Positions 12,005 through 22,548 are shown, counted from the stretch's first letter. The stretch is 64,000 bases of DNA from Rhynchopus sp. YZ270_cl-10 (GCA_964035575.1 OZ037837.1:496001-560000); one strand, 5' to 3'. Made by a program: numbers and translations. Notes: generated by a model from the letters alone, not told the origin.

Positions 12005-12754
12005 TTATTGTTTGTTGATCGCATCCAGTAGTTCTTCCAAGAAGGACGTCTTTCATTTCCAGACGTATTGCATAATCGTACAAAAGAAAAACGTATAAAA
12101 ACTGACTACAAACCACACTAATGACTAACCCCTCACAATTTTTTCATTTCCCCAACATACCTGCTGCTCGATCTTACGCATGGCACGTTCTCTGCCTTGG
12201 CGGGGTCCGCTCACGGTGTACCGCTGAAGACGCTCGATTTCCGCACGAGCATGCTTGTCCAGCCCTGCGAGGGGGTCTTCAGCATCGTCGTTGGCGTCAC
12301 CCGCTTCGTCCTCACTCTCGGCACGCTTGCGCTTCTTGCCGGCCTCCTTCTCGCCCTTGGCGCCTTCCTCTTCTTCTCCTTCGTCGTCCTCTTCGGACTC
12401 CTCATCCTCATCCTCCTCCTCGCTCTCCTCTGGGACGAAGTCGTCGCTTTCGTCATCGTCGCTGGAATCGTCTCCAGCTTTTGCGTCTTTTGCTTTGAGC
12501 ACAACCTTCTTGGCCTTCTTGGCGGAGGAAGAGGACGACGACGATGACGAGGAGGAGGAGCTGTCGGCCTCCTCCGCATGGATCTCCTGCAGGAGCGCCT
12601 TCACCATCGCCTTGTCCAGGGCGCCTTCTGCGGAGTAGGCGGGGAGGGCGCGCAGCTTTTCCATGGCAATGCTGAGCTTGATGGACTCATTGCCAGCCAT
12701 CGAAAGGTAGATGGTGCGAAGCGCAGCCTTAAGGGCACTACGGTCGACAGGCAT
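12005..12754 (-). CDS. Acidic, Ser-rich, probably nuclear protein; two exons
   Basis: Function unidentified; probably nuclear by composition. Exon 1 is 12754-12161 (198 codons) and ends CAG|GTATGT, the donor used by the channel gene. Without splicing the frame adds eleven residues and stops. A phase-0 exon at 12049-12005 gives a short helical tail (TSFLEELLDAINKQ). The first 65 residues look helical and loosely resemble a DEK-C-type fold. A run of 13 Ser, lysine-rich stretches, a long Glu/Asp tract and KKRKRAESEDE follow, typical of chromatin or nucleolar factors. The final segment (LDKHARAEIERLQRY) is again helical. Exon 1 is well supported; the acceptor is a best guess because other AGs exist. 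Confidence 0.65.
12050..12160 (-). other. Probable intron (111 nt)
   Basis: The donor is GTATGT; the proposed acceptor is GAAATGAAAG. A T-rich tract lies about 35 nt upstream of it. An alternative acceptor near TAGTCAG would give a different C-terminus. Confidence 0.5.
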
Positions 12755-12814
12755 ATTTACTTTTTTGTGGTGTTTTTCTGTAGTATTGAGGTGCTCTATA
12801 CTATTTATATTGTG

Positions 12815-12918
12815 GTACGTTTGGTGTGGCTGAACCCAAAAAAAAGGGTATTATTTAGCAGTTTGTTAGCATTTTTTTATCAGTGAAATTTGCAGGTTTC
12901 AGCCACACCAAACGTTGT
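12815..12918. mobile_element. Small TIR element, TTTGGTGTGGCTGAA family
   Basis: About 100 bp bounded by ACGTTTGGTGTGGCTGAA and its reverse complement. A further end-like copy (GGCCACACCAAATTATG) lies near 13019. Similar ends occur at 19.63-19.71 and 62.53 kb. No coding capacity, so it is non-autonomous. Confidence 0.65.
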
Positions 12919-13534
12919 GATTTTAATGTGCTTTTAATCTACATTTTACTTTTTTTCGGTGTGTCTTTTGGTGTACTTTTGGAATAATATTTGAAATAAA
13001 ATTGACTTAATTTTTAAGGCCACACCAAATTATGAAAAGTTTGAGGAAAATTTGTATGTAGAGTGTGGTGTTCAGAAATCACTTTATTTTCACGCCCAGC
13101 AGCGTGAAAATAAAGTGGCCGGAATTTCAGCCAAAAATTGCGAAGCGTGAGAATAAAGTGCATAAGAAAGGATTGGCAGAGGATTTGTTCAATAACATTC
13201 GTAAGGAAAGGCAACATCAGGGTGGTGCCATGACTGCCGTTTCTTTTGTAAATGTACTGAGGTTACTGATAATTCGTGTGCCCCGTCTGCCTGGTGTAAA
13301 TATCAGTGAAGTGCCGAACTCCGCAGTTGGACAACCACGGAATTCTCACATTCCGCCGGAGGCCCCCAACTTGAGCTAAGGTGGGGACCCGGGCGCGCGC
13401 AGCGCGCCCGGGCTCGGCTGACAAATTTTCGACCCCCCTTGAGGCCTGAAAAACCGGATCGAAAAATAAACTCTGCATCAAACAACTACAAAAAAAGGGG
13501 GGTGAGGGAACGACAATACGTTGTCTATTTCTTT

Positions 13535-13582
13535 GAAATCCTGGTTGTATTAGTGTAGACACCCGAGGATGAACTCCACTAT
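13535..13582 (+). repeat. Dispersed repeat family C, copy 1
   Basis: The core GTTGTATTAGTGTAGACACC followed by GAGGATGAACTCCAC recurs at 41806-41862, and inverted near 29275-29325. Confidence 0.7.
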
Positions 13583-14063
13583 AATTTTTTTTATTCCATT
13601 TGCACTGTCCAAGTCAAACCTGGGGGTACCAGACTGTCCTTGCTCCTATACTAAATAGAAGAAACAAAAAGAGTGGGAGGAGTGGAGGACAGAAACGAAG
13701 CGTTTTGCAATATGACTTGAAATACAAAACCCCGCTCGTGATCAGTGTATCTTGGTATAGTTGACCGGCTGTAGGACCCAAGCCCTACATCCATTTTGTA
13801 GTTTACATCTGACATGAACGAAGCATATGAAAGATGAAAATGTGTGCCTTCTGCATCAGGACGTTGCGCATTTTGTGGAGTTCATGCGAACGAGGTTCAT
13901 TTTACAACAAAAAAACGTAAGCCTCACGTTGCCACTCATGCTGCACCACGAAACCGAAAGTGGGTACTGGGGGAAGGAAAATCAAAACATTGGCAACGCA
14001 ACCAACTGTACGCAAGTTGGTGTGACGCATACAAATACAGAATTAAAAGAGAGAAAGGTTCGC

Positions 14064-14097
14064 AAGATGAACCTAAGCCTCTCGTGCTTAGTCACCT
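14064..14097 (+). repeat. Stem-loop family, copy
   Basis: AAGATGA-AC-CTAAGC, loop CTCTCGT, GCTTAG-TCACCT. The inner 6-bp stem is perfect; the outer stem pairs with one A/C mismatch, which becomes a G-U pair on the minus strand. Confidence 0.7.
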
Positions 14098-14416
14098 GTG
14101 TCACGTATACACTTCAGAATTAAAAAAGAAGGAAAAGATGACCCCAAGCATCATAGTCAAGAATGAATTAGTTTTGTTGAGGATGCAAAAATATAGGAGA
14201 GATTTGAGGTATGGAAGACTTCACGCTCAGATCACATAGAAACACTTCTGTGCGGGATTGAGGCATCCAAGAACGATAGGATTCATGTGGTTTGGTGAAA
14301 AAACAATAAGATGTTGAGGTCAATCACGATGCTACTCAAAGCTAAGATACAAGTCAATGTTTCTTTTTCAAAAAAATAAGTATTGTGACGAGAAAAACAG
14401 TCAAGAAAAGACAGGC

Positions 14417-15148
14417 TCAAAGGAAGAGAATGCTGAGTACGAAGGCAGCTTGCAGAACCATGCTGGGAACAAATGCAGCACATGAATTGGCAGCAGAGTC
14501 ACCTTCCCCTTCCAGGCGAGCGCCTTTGCAGAGGCCAGGGTTCTTCGTGTACACAGTGGCGTTGGGCTCAATCAGACCCCCCTCGCCCAGGTCGTATGGC
14601 TTGTTCCCAGACCAGTAGCCACGTCCGCGCTCACCGTATTGGCAGCCAAACCACCACCACGTGCCCTTCCAGCTGCCCGGTCCAGGGCCAGAGCACTTCA
14701 TCGCCACACATCCCATGGCGTAGATGTTTGACGACGCCATCTGTGTGTAGTGCGACGTCACGCCCGTCGACGTGTCTGCAGCATAGTTGTAGTCGTCCTT
14801 CTCGTTCCACCACCCCTGTCCGAAGAAGGCTGGTGTCCCGTCTGCCAGGCGTGTCTCGCCAGGTTCGTTGCAGCCTGTGCCCGCGCAGTACGCTAGGTTC
14901 TCTCCAAGGTTCTTGTAGCCGCCAACGTTCTTGCGTGATGCGGAGCTGGAGTGCGGCCATTTCCGGTTGCAGTCGTCCATGTGTGCGGCGAGGTTGGCCT
15001 GGATCGCGCTGTCCCATCTGATGTGCAGCATGTTCTTGGCGGGGGGTGAGGTGGCAGCACGCCATGTGTTGTGCTGGACAAGGATGCGCCCCTCCCACTC
15101 TGTTGTCGGGCAGCCCGATAGGACGAGAAGGCAGAGTGCTGGGAGCAT
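14417..15148 (-). CDS. Secreted CAP/SCP-domain protein, probably GPI-anchored
   Basis: A 243-residue CAP superfamily protein (SCP/TAPS, PR-1-like). The Met at 15148 is chosen because MLPALCLLVLSGC makes a classic signal peptide; the frame stays open upstream to 15289. The family pattern is clear: VQHNTWR, NLGENLAYC, a TSHYTQMASSNIYAMGC block (CAP1-like, with the conserved His) and FGCQYGERGRGYWSGNKPYD (CAP2-like). Many Cys suggest disulphides. The last 15 residues are hydrophobic behind a small-residue stretch (GDSAANSCAA), as in GPI-attachment signals. CAP proteins are usually extracellular, with lipid-binding or signalling roles; nothing here identifies the ligand. It stands alone on the minus strand. 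Confidence 0.88.
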   Translation of the reverse strand: MLPALCLLVLSGCPTTEWEGRILVQHNTWRAATSPPAKNMLHIRWDSAIQANLAAHMDDCNRKWPHSSSASRKNVGGYKNLGENLAYCAGTGCNEPGETRLADGTPAFFGQGWWNEKDDYNYAADTSTGVTSHYTQMASSNIYAMGCVAMKCSGPGPGSWKGTWWWFGCQYGERGRGYWSGNKPYDLGEGGLIEPNATVYTKNPGLCKGARLEGEGDSAANSCAAFVPSMVLQAAFVLSILFL

Positions 15149-15940
15149 TGTGTATTGTTTGATAAATCTGTGGTGGTGTTTAGTGTTGTAGCTTTGTTTT
15201 GTGGCAACAGAAGTGAAAGCGAAGCCTGTCCTTGTGGGCTGGGAGTAGTGTATTGTAGTGTGTCTTTGTTGTGAAATTGTCTCAAACAATACAAAGAAGC
15301 TTCCTTTTGTTTTGTCCCTTTGTCAAAATCTCTTCGTTTTCTCTTTCCTCATTTACGCACCAACACCACAAGCATCTCCTTATTCATATTTTTAAGCTGC
15401 TTCGTCGTGGAACCTGATGACTCAGTTTCCACGCAAGGGAGGTGTCGCTACGCACCTGTCCCAAGACTGCTGCACTCTTGTCTCTGTTTTGCTCACCCTT
15501 CTTTTTGTGCCCTCCCCACCCAACCCATCACCCTCGACACAACCTTCAATGCCCCTCTCTTGATTGCGCCCATCCTCGTCCGTACTTCAAACCCTTCTTC
15601 AAAGTGAGTCACTACACACATCGTATTAAATGGCAAATAAAACATTTCCTTTTGAGGTGTGACTTGTATTGTGGTGTGGGTTGTACCCTAGAAGGACACG
15701 AGAAGGACCTTTTTTACACATAATCTTTGGAGAGATCACACCATTTTGTTTTCTTTCGGTAATTATTGAAACCCCCAACAGACCCAAAAAAACCCCGTCC
15801 TGAAGTACGGGGGAGAGGTGGGGCACAAAAGGAGGAATAGCGTTGTTCTCACCTCATCACAATTAGGAACCCACCCTTGCCCTTACCTTTTATCACACAC
15901 AGAAACGCAACATCAACGGAATTGAACAATATTACACCAT

Positions 15941-16038
15941 CCACCTGATTTTTACCCCGCGTAAAGGCCCATGTAGGCCAAACCCCACCCATTTTCCCCA
16001 GACTTTACGCGCCTATACGCGGGGTAAAAATCAGGTGG
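15941..16038. mobile_element. 98-bp foldback element
   Basis: Perfect terminal inverted repeats of about 22 bp (CCACCTGATTTTTACCCCGC...). No coding capacity. MITE-like. Confidence 0.75.
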
Positions 16039-16183
16039 GCCATACTTTCAACCAAAAATGAAATACCTCCAGCTTGTATTTATTCATTGCTTCTTGTTTG
16101 CTGATCGCATCCATCCTTTTTTTAAACCCCAATAGACCCGAAAACCCGCGTCCATATTTACGTTTCCTCAAAAATTGCACAAT

Positions 16184-16560
16184 AGTATTCCCACACACCC
16201 AGCCAACCCTCTCAAATCCTCCCAATTGTATCTTATCCAACTCATCCCAACAAACCCCACCACCTCACTCTGTCACTCCCTCCCAAAAAGACAAACCCCC
16301 TTTTGTGCTTCACTCCTTCTTTTCTTCCCTTTCCACCCTTTTTGCTAGTGTCGTCGTTCTCAACAGCAGCAACAGCAATGGTGTTGTCAGTTGGCGGTGC
16401 ACATAAGTCGCACCTGTTTCGCTTGACAGGGTTGCACCATGTTCTCCTTGCAGACCTGCTGCACCACTTCTTGGGACATCTCGCCGTGTAGTGCAGAGCA
16501 GCCGTGCAGCAGACGAGAAGATGCACAACAACAACTGCTGCAAAGTGAACGCCTTCTAGC
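16184..16560. repeat. Shared 3' flank of B-box genes (partner 45930-46340)
   Basis: About 380 bp are almost identical downstream of the 16.6-kb and 46.3-kb B-box genes, starting CCACACACCCAGCCAACCCT. Shorter related flanks follow the 49.6- and 52.4-kb genes. This shows that duplication units extended beyond the coding region. Confidence 0.8.
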
Positions 16561-16563
16561 TTC

Positions 16564-17886
16564 TCAATTGCGTAAGTCTTTAGGCAGACGACTGAGTATA
16601 TCATTGCTGCACTTCTCCTTTCCACGCAAGGTCTTCAACTCTGTGCAGTCTTGTAATAACCCAGGCCCAACCTCGGTGACAGCTTGCAATCCACTCAGAT
16701 CAAGTGTCCTCAATGATATGCACTCGGCGAGGAATTGGTTCCCAATCGAGGTTACAGCTTGTAATCCACTCAGATTGAGTGTTGTCAATGATCTGCACGC
16801 GTAGAGGAAGCTGTCCCCAATCGAGGTGACACTTTGTAATCCACTCAGATCAAGTGTCCTCAATGGTGCGCAACCGCAGAGGAACGCGTCCCCAATCGAG
16901 GTGACACCTTTTAATCCACTTAGATCAACTGTCGACAACATCTGGCAACATTGCAGGAACCTGTTCCCAATCGAGGTGACACCTTGTAATCCACTCAGAT
17001 CAACTGTCTTCAATGATCTGCAACTGCTGAGGAAGTCGTCTCTAATGACAACCAAAGCAGATGCGTAACTGATATCAATGCACGTCACATCAGTTCCCTT
17101 GAAGAAGTTGTCTGGAATCGCAGTCGCAGCTCCTGCCTGGAGGAGCAAGCAAGCCAGCTTCGGATCACTGCCTTCATCAGTCACCTGCTTCAACCTTTCT
17201 GATGTAAGTGTTGTATCACCCAACTCACGAAGTGCTGCAATGGCATCGTACACAACAAGCGCACACCTCAGCTTCCGGTAAAACGTTGTGTGTGGGTCTG
17301 CAGCACCCACAAGGCGGTGGCGGTCTCCACACGCTGCCATTCCGTTGATGCTCCGCACAACTGCCTGCGACTCTGTGACCGCACGCAGCACCTGCTCGTC
17401 CCCAAGCTGGCACACCGCCTCGCACTCAGCAATCATGTGTCCTGCCTTCGCAACAAACGTCGTCAGCGCACACACTTCCTCCTCTGCATCAGCCCGCTGT
17501 GCTGTCAGGTCTGTCACGTGTGAGTGGAGTACAGCGCGCTGGCGTTTCATGTAGTCCATGAGGTCAACTGTCTCGTGTCCCGCATGTGTGTCGCAAAGGG
17601 AACAGCACATGCAGATCAACGCGTCTCCACACGCAGGGTCTTCACAGACGAGGGACAGCTCTTGGCCTGGGTGCTGTGCACACTTCGACGACGTCCCGTA
17701 CGCAGTCACAGAAGCGCGATGTGTCTCGCGGTCACGTTTCCTTGGGTGGCAAGCATCGTAGCACGCAGGTGTGTCGCAGAAGAACAGCTCCGTGCAGATC
17801 CCGCACTGCAGCTGTGCAGGCTTGTCACAGTTCTCATTCTCACAGCTGGGCTTCTGTGGTGCGGTGGGCTGCGTGTCAGACACCAT
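16564..17886 (-). CDS. B-box/LRR protein, short form
   Basis: Predicted 440-residue intracellular scaffold. The Met at 17886 (MVSDTQPTAP) is the conserved family start. Order of parts: two B-box-like zinc fingers (CENENCDKPAQLQCGIC... and CAQHPGQELSLVCEDPACGD...), a coiled coil, then a BspA-like LRR block. The LRR block has one entry unit (VTCIDISYASALVVI) and five 23-residue units of the form LxTxDLSGLQxVTSIGxxFL. Compared with the other family members it lacks about 65 residues of coiled coil and the whole ubiquitin-like domain. B-boxes usually mediate protein contacts; there is no RING, so ligase activity is not suggested. A pyrimidine-rich run ending CTTCCAG lies about 38 nt upstream of the ATG, conserved in the family, and could be a splice acceptor. 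Confidence 0.85.
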   Translation of the reverse strand: MVSDTQPTAPQKPSCENENCDKPAQLQCGICTELFFCDTPACYDACHPRKRDRETHRASVTAYGTSSKCAQHPGQELSLVCEDPACGDALICMCCSLCDTHAGHETVDLMDYMKRQRAVLHSHVTDLTAQRADAEEEVCALTTFVAKAGHMIAECEAVCQLGDEQVLRAVTESQAVVRSINGMAACGDRHRLVGAADPHTTFYRKLRCALVVYDAIAALRELGDTTLTSERLKQVTDEGSDPKLACLLLQAGAATAIPDNFFKGTDVTCIDISYASALVVIRDDFLSSCRSLKTVDLSGLQGVTSIGNRFLQCCQMLSTVDLSGLKGVTSIGDAFLCGCAPLRTLDLSGLQSVTSIGDSFLYACRSLTTLNLSGLQAVTSIGNQFLAECISLRTLDLSGLQAVTEVGPGLLQDCTELKTLRGKEKCSNDILSRLPKDLRN

Positions 17887-18850
17887 GTTGTGTGTTTCGA
17901 AGAGGTGGGAGGGTGCAGGGGTGTCTGGAAGGGGTTGGGTGGGTGGTATGGGATGGAAACAGAGTGTGGGAAAAAACTGGAGAACACAAAATGAGAGGCT
18001 GGGTGTGTGATTGTCAAGCTTCTGCACCACTCACCACCCCAGAAGTGACAGCGTTCTTGCTCCTCCTCTGCCCTCCCACCCACGTAGCCACTTCCACCTC
18101 CGGCAAGCCAGCAAGATAGCGCACAGTCCAGCTATGTCCTGCAGCTGCGAGGATAAGACATGTGTGTCTCTCGTTGTCTGTGACACGCACCCCCGCACCT
18201 GAATACAACTGCTCCTTCCCCTTTCATGCTTGCAACGTGCAGAGGCGAAACCGTCGTCCTTTGAAACAAAGTAAGAAAAGCGGAGAGGAAGGGAGGTGGC
18301 CCTTTTGTCTCGTTAGTTTTGAAAACTTGGTTTTCAAGAAACAAATAATAAAAATAACAAAACACTTTTCGTTCAAGCAGGATGACGTAATGTGACCCCT
18401 TCTTTCCAGTTACAAAGTGTCGAACACTGTTTCCATTCCCAAATCTTTCGCAGACGTTATGTTCCAAGACGCAGTTTCCGTGAAAGGAGAGTCCCTGTTC
18501 ATCTGTTGGTCCAGCTTACAGGAGGAGCACATGCTATGTATATTTGCAACGTCTGCATGGGGTGAAAGAAGAAAAAAGAGGTCTTTTTTTTTGAAATCTT
18601 GGTTTCACATTTCGTGTAGCCACCCTCGTGCTTACTGTGGGTCAAAGGTTTCGTTTTCTTTTTTATTTTCCTTCCAAAATAACAGTCAATAACAGTTGGA
18701 AACAAAGAAAAGCCAATAAAAAGCACTATTTTCCCCCCTGGGAATTACACAACTGGGGAAGGATCCTTCCCAAAAAAAAAACACAAAGCTTTTAGATAAG
18801 CCTTAACGCCTCCTACTTGCTCACCTTGTAAATAAAAGAAAAGGTTAGAC

Positions 18851-18878
18851 GATCCCAAGCCTTTCGTACTTGGTCACC
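18851..18878 (+). repeat. Stem-loop family, copy
   Basis: CCAAG and CTTGG pair around CCTTTCGTA, followed by TCACC. The stem differs from the commoner CTAAG/CTTAG at both partners of one pair. Confidence 0.6.
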
Positions 18879-19018
18879 TAAATAAAAAAAAAAGTGATAT
18901 TGACCACATAAACATGATGCCACTGTACTGGAGATACTGAGGGGGGGGATAGGGGGTGGACTGAACAGATGGAAAAAAAAAAAATACCAAAAAAAAAAGA
19001 AAAAGAAAAAAATCTGTT

Positions 19019-19052
19019 AAGATGCGTGTACGCCTCGTGTGCGTAGTCACCT
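19019..19052 (+). repeat. Stem-loop family, copy
   Basis: AAGATG, then TACGC paired with GCGTA around CTCGTGT, then TCACCT. TACGC/GCGTA replaces TAAGC/GCTTA, a paired change. Confidence 0.65.
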
Positions 19053-19065
19053 GAACAAAGAGTAG

Positions 19066-19110
19066 AAGTGCAGACGCCTCACCGTTCGTCGGCGGACGCA
19101 GGACACTATA
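19066..19110 (+). repeat. Second hairpin motif, copy 2
   Basis: AGTGCAGACGCCTCACCG, then TTCG and TCGGCGGACGCAGGACACT. CCG/CGG and the outer AGTG/CACT can pair. Confidence 0.65.
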
Positions 19111-19773
19111 ATAAAAAAGTGAATAGTGAAGCAAAATGACAAGAAAAAAATGTGTGTGGAGTAAAGCGGGGTCCTCTCAGGGGCCATCTCAGTTATCATT
19201 TTGCTCTTTAGTTAAGAACATAATAAACGGAGCAGTAAGAAGTGGTCTCATTTAAGTAGCAAATAATGAGCCGAACGCTCTTCGCAGTGGGGTCAAATTG
19301 CCGAAATGGACAAGTTCTTGGTTTTGGTCAAAATCCATGTAAGGTAAAGAGGGCCAAGGAGAAGCCAAAGTCCAAAATTTAACCAGATTTTCTATGAGAA
19401 CCCAAAAATGTTCGAACATCGCCTATTTTACTTTTTCGGAATCCGTCCGCGCTGTGGTGGGTCAAATTGCTGAATTGTACGAGATCTTGGTTTTGGTCAA
19501 AATGAGTGCAAGGTAAAGAAAGGGCCAAGGTAAATCTCACAACCCATATTTTCTCTCCCCCTCCTGCCTCCATGCCCCTAATACGAAAAAAAAAAAAATA
19601 TTGGTTCTGCTATTCTGGGCATCCGGATTTTTTGGTGCGGCTGAAGGGAGGTGCTATTTTCTGCTACATTCTGCTATTTTATGCTATTTTGGGGTCGTCG
19701 GCCACACCAAATACCACTGTGGATAATATGTGATGCAAATAATAACTGAGATTCTGCTTTATGTTATGTTTTT

Positions 19774-19827
19774 GGGCAAATTGCGATAACACGTATACTT
19801 TTGTGTACGTGGTATCGCAATTCGCCC
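19774..19827. other. Long hairpin, about 22-bp stem
   Basis: GGGCAAATTGCGATAACACG faces CGTGGTATCGCAATTCGCCC around an 8-12 nt loop, with few mismatches. Not recognised as a tRNA or a known small RNA; it may be a tiny foldback element. Confidence 0.6.
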
Positions 19828-20002
19828 TATACTTTTTTTTATTTTTTGGAGAAAAATTACATAGTGCAACATTTGACAAACATTCCGCCTTGAGTTCGTG
19901 AAAGACCACGAGGCTCGTCTGGCCGTGTGAATAACAGCTTCTTTTTTGCGTTAAGCGCTTAGACCTGCGAAAGCTTGACAAGCACAAAGAAAACTTGAAT
20001 AT

Positions 20003-20034
20003 AAGATGAATGTACCTCTCGTGCATACACATCG
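20003..20034 (+). repeat. Stem-loop family, diverged copy
   Basis: AAGATGA, then TGTAC, CTCTCGT and GCATACA. The core loop is kept; pairing needs a bulge. Confidence 0.5.
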
Positions 20035-20221
20035 TTACCACTATCGTTAGAGCGCTGGAACACGCATGGGTGTGAAGATGCGCTGTCTCTTCGTCACAAA
20101 AAAGAATGCGTTTTAAAGTGCAAAACACTTTACCATACAGTAAATGAATTTTTCTCGAGAATGCAGGCACTGTGTTCTCTGGGGGGTAACACAATGTCAT
20201 AAAATAAGCACAAAAAACACA

Positions 20222-20345
20222 TATTAACGTACACACTCTGTTGATTCTAAAATGGGTAAAAAAACCACGAAACGGGAAAAGGTAGGGGGAGATGAGGGGG
20301 AGATCAAAATGTTGGAACGGTTCTTTCGCTCCAGATCACAAAAAA
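20222..20345. repeat. Dispersed repeat family D, copy 1
   Basis: Begins near TTAACGTACACACTCTGTTG and ends near CTCCAGATCACA. Copies lie at 43548-43642 and 59688-59800. Confidence 0.7.
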
Positions 20346-20758
20346 AAAAGTCACGCGAAGTAAAGTGGGGGATAACTGTTTAAAAGAATATTTGTTGGGT
20401 GGAATGATCTTTTTGGGGGATTTTTTTCCTTTTCTTATTTGGTATCTTATACAAACAGAAAGGGGGGTTTTTTGGGGGGATAAGGCAACAAGGCAACACA
20501 CAGCCGGCAGCAAGAAAAAGGCCGCGATGCGCGCTGTAATAACAAAAACGATACCTGCAGTATCCTTTTCTGGGGTTGCTAACAGGAGCCCTTTTGAATA
20601 AGCTTTCTGTCTTTTTGTTTTTTTTGTTTTTTTTTTGTTTTCCAGAAAAGAATGAGATTTTAATTTTGGTTCCTTGTTTAGTAAGATTGCTACTTTTTGT
20701 TTATTGTGAACAAAAAAAAGGGAGGGGGAGGGAACTGCGGGGGAGGTGGAGGTTTTGT

Positions 20759-20787
20759 AAGATGAACCTAACGTGCTTAGTCATCTT
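20759..20787 (+). repeat. Stem-loop family, short copy with perfect outer stem
   Basis: AAGATGA and TCATCTT pair perfectly (7 bp) outside CTAA/TTAG, with a shortened CGTGC loop. Confidence 0.7.
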
Positions 20788-20954
20788 AGTTAAAACAACG
20801 ATGATTTGAGATATGGGAGCGTCCGCGAAAGACCCCCCCCTAAAGCTAACATCCATGCTTATTGGTATTTCACTAATTAAAATTTTGGTATTTTATAAGA
20901 TTTTTTTTTAAAATGAACTCAGAGTTAAGTTTCTGAGTTCATTAAAAAAAAAAT

Positions 20955-21721
20955 CGGTGAAAAATTCCGAGTAGGTATTAATTTAGATAGGAAAAGCTAT
21001 GTCAACAGCTATGTGTCCCCTTATTTTACCTGTAAATACTAAGGATATAGGAAGGAATTCAGTAATATCTGTCTCTAAACCCATTATCAAAAAGGGGGTA
21101 GGAAAGGGGGGTGGAGGCTTGTCGCCCCCTCCGAACACTCTAAATAGAGCGCGAAAGAGCTTCACGCTCCGGGTCGTCTGCGGCGACGTCGACTTTCTCG
21201 CAGAAAACCCCCTTTTTTGAGTGACCCTATTGACCTCCGTGATGAGTCTCTCCAAGAGTTACAGACAATTGTCCGCCTGTTCCTCCTCTTCCTCCTCCGT
21301 CTCGCTGTCACTGTCCTCCTGAGGGTGTCGCTGATGCAACTACAGGAGTAGTAAACGGCGGACACCCCTTTTCTCCTGGTGGTGTCTTCTGCATATGGAG
21401 GGACATATGCTTCGAGCTACACACCTCGCGCATCCAGCTCCTCGCGCCCCACCCTTTGCCCCCCTGCCAGTGAACCCCTGCATACACCTGCAGCTCGGCG
21501 AAGTTTTTTAGGCCTCGGAAAGGCCGGGTTTTCAGCTCCTGAGCGAATGCTTTGGCTGCTGATTACATTTCCCCCTGTTGTGTTGTTCTATGGGTGGTTA
21601 TATGGGTGTTTGTGAGGATTTCCTTGTATATCCTTAGTATTTACAGGTAAAATAAGGGGACACATAGCTGTTGACATAGCTTTTCCTATCTAAATTAATA
21701 CCTACTCGGAATTTTTCACCG
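20955..21721. mobile_element. Inner TIR element with about 95-bp terminal repeats
   Basis: 20955-21049 and 21627-21721 are near-perfect inverted repeats starting CGGTGAAAAATTCCGAGTAG. The 580-bp interior holds no recognisable gene. Confidence 0.8.
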
Positions 21722-21724
21722 TTT

Positions 21725-22548
21725 TTTCAACTTACCTTCCTTCACCCCCCTGTAAGGGCAACCGTAGGTGAAGTAAGGTATAGTATTGAAATCGATGTGG
21801 GGGGGGAGTAAAGGGTCAATTTTACAAAACCAGATTTTGAGGAAAATTTTAGCCGAAAATGGGCCCCACGTATAAGCAACCGGACTCATATTTCTCAAAA
21901 TTTAAGTGGTCAAAAAATTGTCCAATTTTCGAGATTGACCCCACCACTGCACGGGCGGAGCCCAAAAATGCAAATAAGGACCCTTTTTAATTTGTTCTCT
22001 TGAAATGTGTAATTTCATGTTTTCGCGAAAAAAATAACAACTGATCCTACAAGGGTTGAAGGAAGGTGGTTGAAAACAACAATAACAACAAGGACAAGTA
22101 ATTGCTAAGAAAAAAGCGGGGTGTGCTGTGGAAAACTCTGCGCGATTTTCGAAACCACCGTAGCATCCTGGCGATTTGCTGGAGGTGCTGATGCGCCTGG
22201 TGTGATCGATGTGTTGTAGTCTGTGCATTCTGTGTTCCTTCGGCACTGCTCCAACGACGACGACAATGTGGGGAGCCTGTGGACAAAAACGAGCTGGAAC
22301 ACGCCGAGCCTGCCGAGCGGGCGTCCAACAACGCTATCGAGCAGATGGTGCTGGAAGAAGAGGACAGCCCCCCTTCTTGAACGTTTCAGATGCTGGCGTC
22401 CCAGTGGGTCTGGCAGCGTACGAAGAGCGTTAGAATACCTGCAGAAGAGCAGAATGCTGGGCGTGTTGTAGATTATTTCTACAGGATGGAGTTCCACATC
22501 ACACCCCGTTTTTTTTCCGATAGCAATTACTTGTTTTTTAATGAACTC
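21725..22548 (-). repeat. Right arm of the 0.8-kb inverted duplication (partner 11178-11985)
   Basis: Reverse-complement copy of 11178-11985, including the foldback element (here 22094-22548). It sits between the inner element and the outer right terminal repeat. Confidence 0.8.

Larger units (their letters stand above)
12919..14416. other. Intergenic region with repeat fragments
   Basis: Holds a block (13228-13390) homologous to 37826-37985, a GC palindrome near 13393 (GGGCGCGCGCAGCGCGCCC), a repeat C copy at 13535, a block at 13715-13810 related to 40085-40200, and a stem-loop copy at 14064. A plus-strand ORF at 13844-14239 runs through the stem-loop and is not accepted as a gene. Confidence 0.5.
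15290..16563. other. Intergenic region with shared 3'-flank repeats
   Basis: Contains a block (15444-15560) repeated at 57545-57655, a 98-bp foldback element (15941), a segment similar to the 3' end of the 12-kb gene (16055-16115), and from 16184 a 3' flank nearly identical to that of the 46.3-kb B-box gene. No separate gene recognised. Confidence 0.55.
18031..20810. other. Gene-poor region with stem-loops and hairpins
   Basis: AT-rich. Holds stem-loop family copies (18851, 19019, 20003, 20759), the second hairpin motif (19068), a GGTCAA-type leader repeat (19262-19345, 19435-19515), a small TTTGGTGCGGCTGAA TIR element (19630-19710), a long hairpin (19774) and a repeat D copy (20222). No gene is supported. 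Confidence 0.55.

Noticed and set aside
12121-12638. Plus-strand ORFs opposite the acidic gene
   Set aside because: Complements of Ser/Asp/Glu codons give Ser/Leu/Arg-rich frames; artefacts.
13844-14239. Plus-strand ORF of 131 codons with a CAFC motif
   Set aside because: Its frame crosses a dispersed stem-loop copy and intergenic-type sequence; no domain supports it.
19679-20236. Minus-strand ORF of 185 codons
   Set aside because: Spans the long hairpin and a stem-loop copy; composition is low-complexity.
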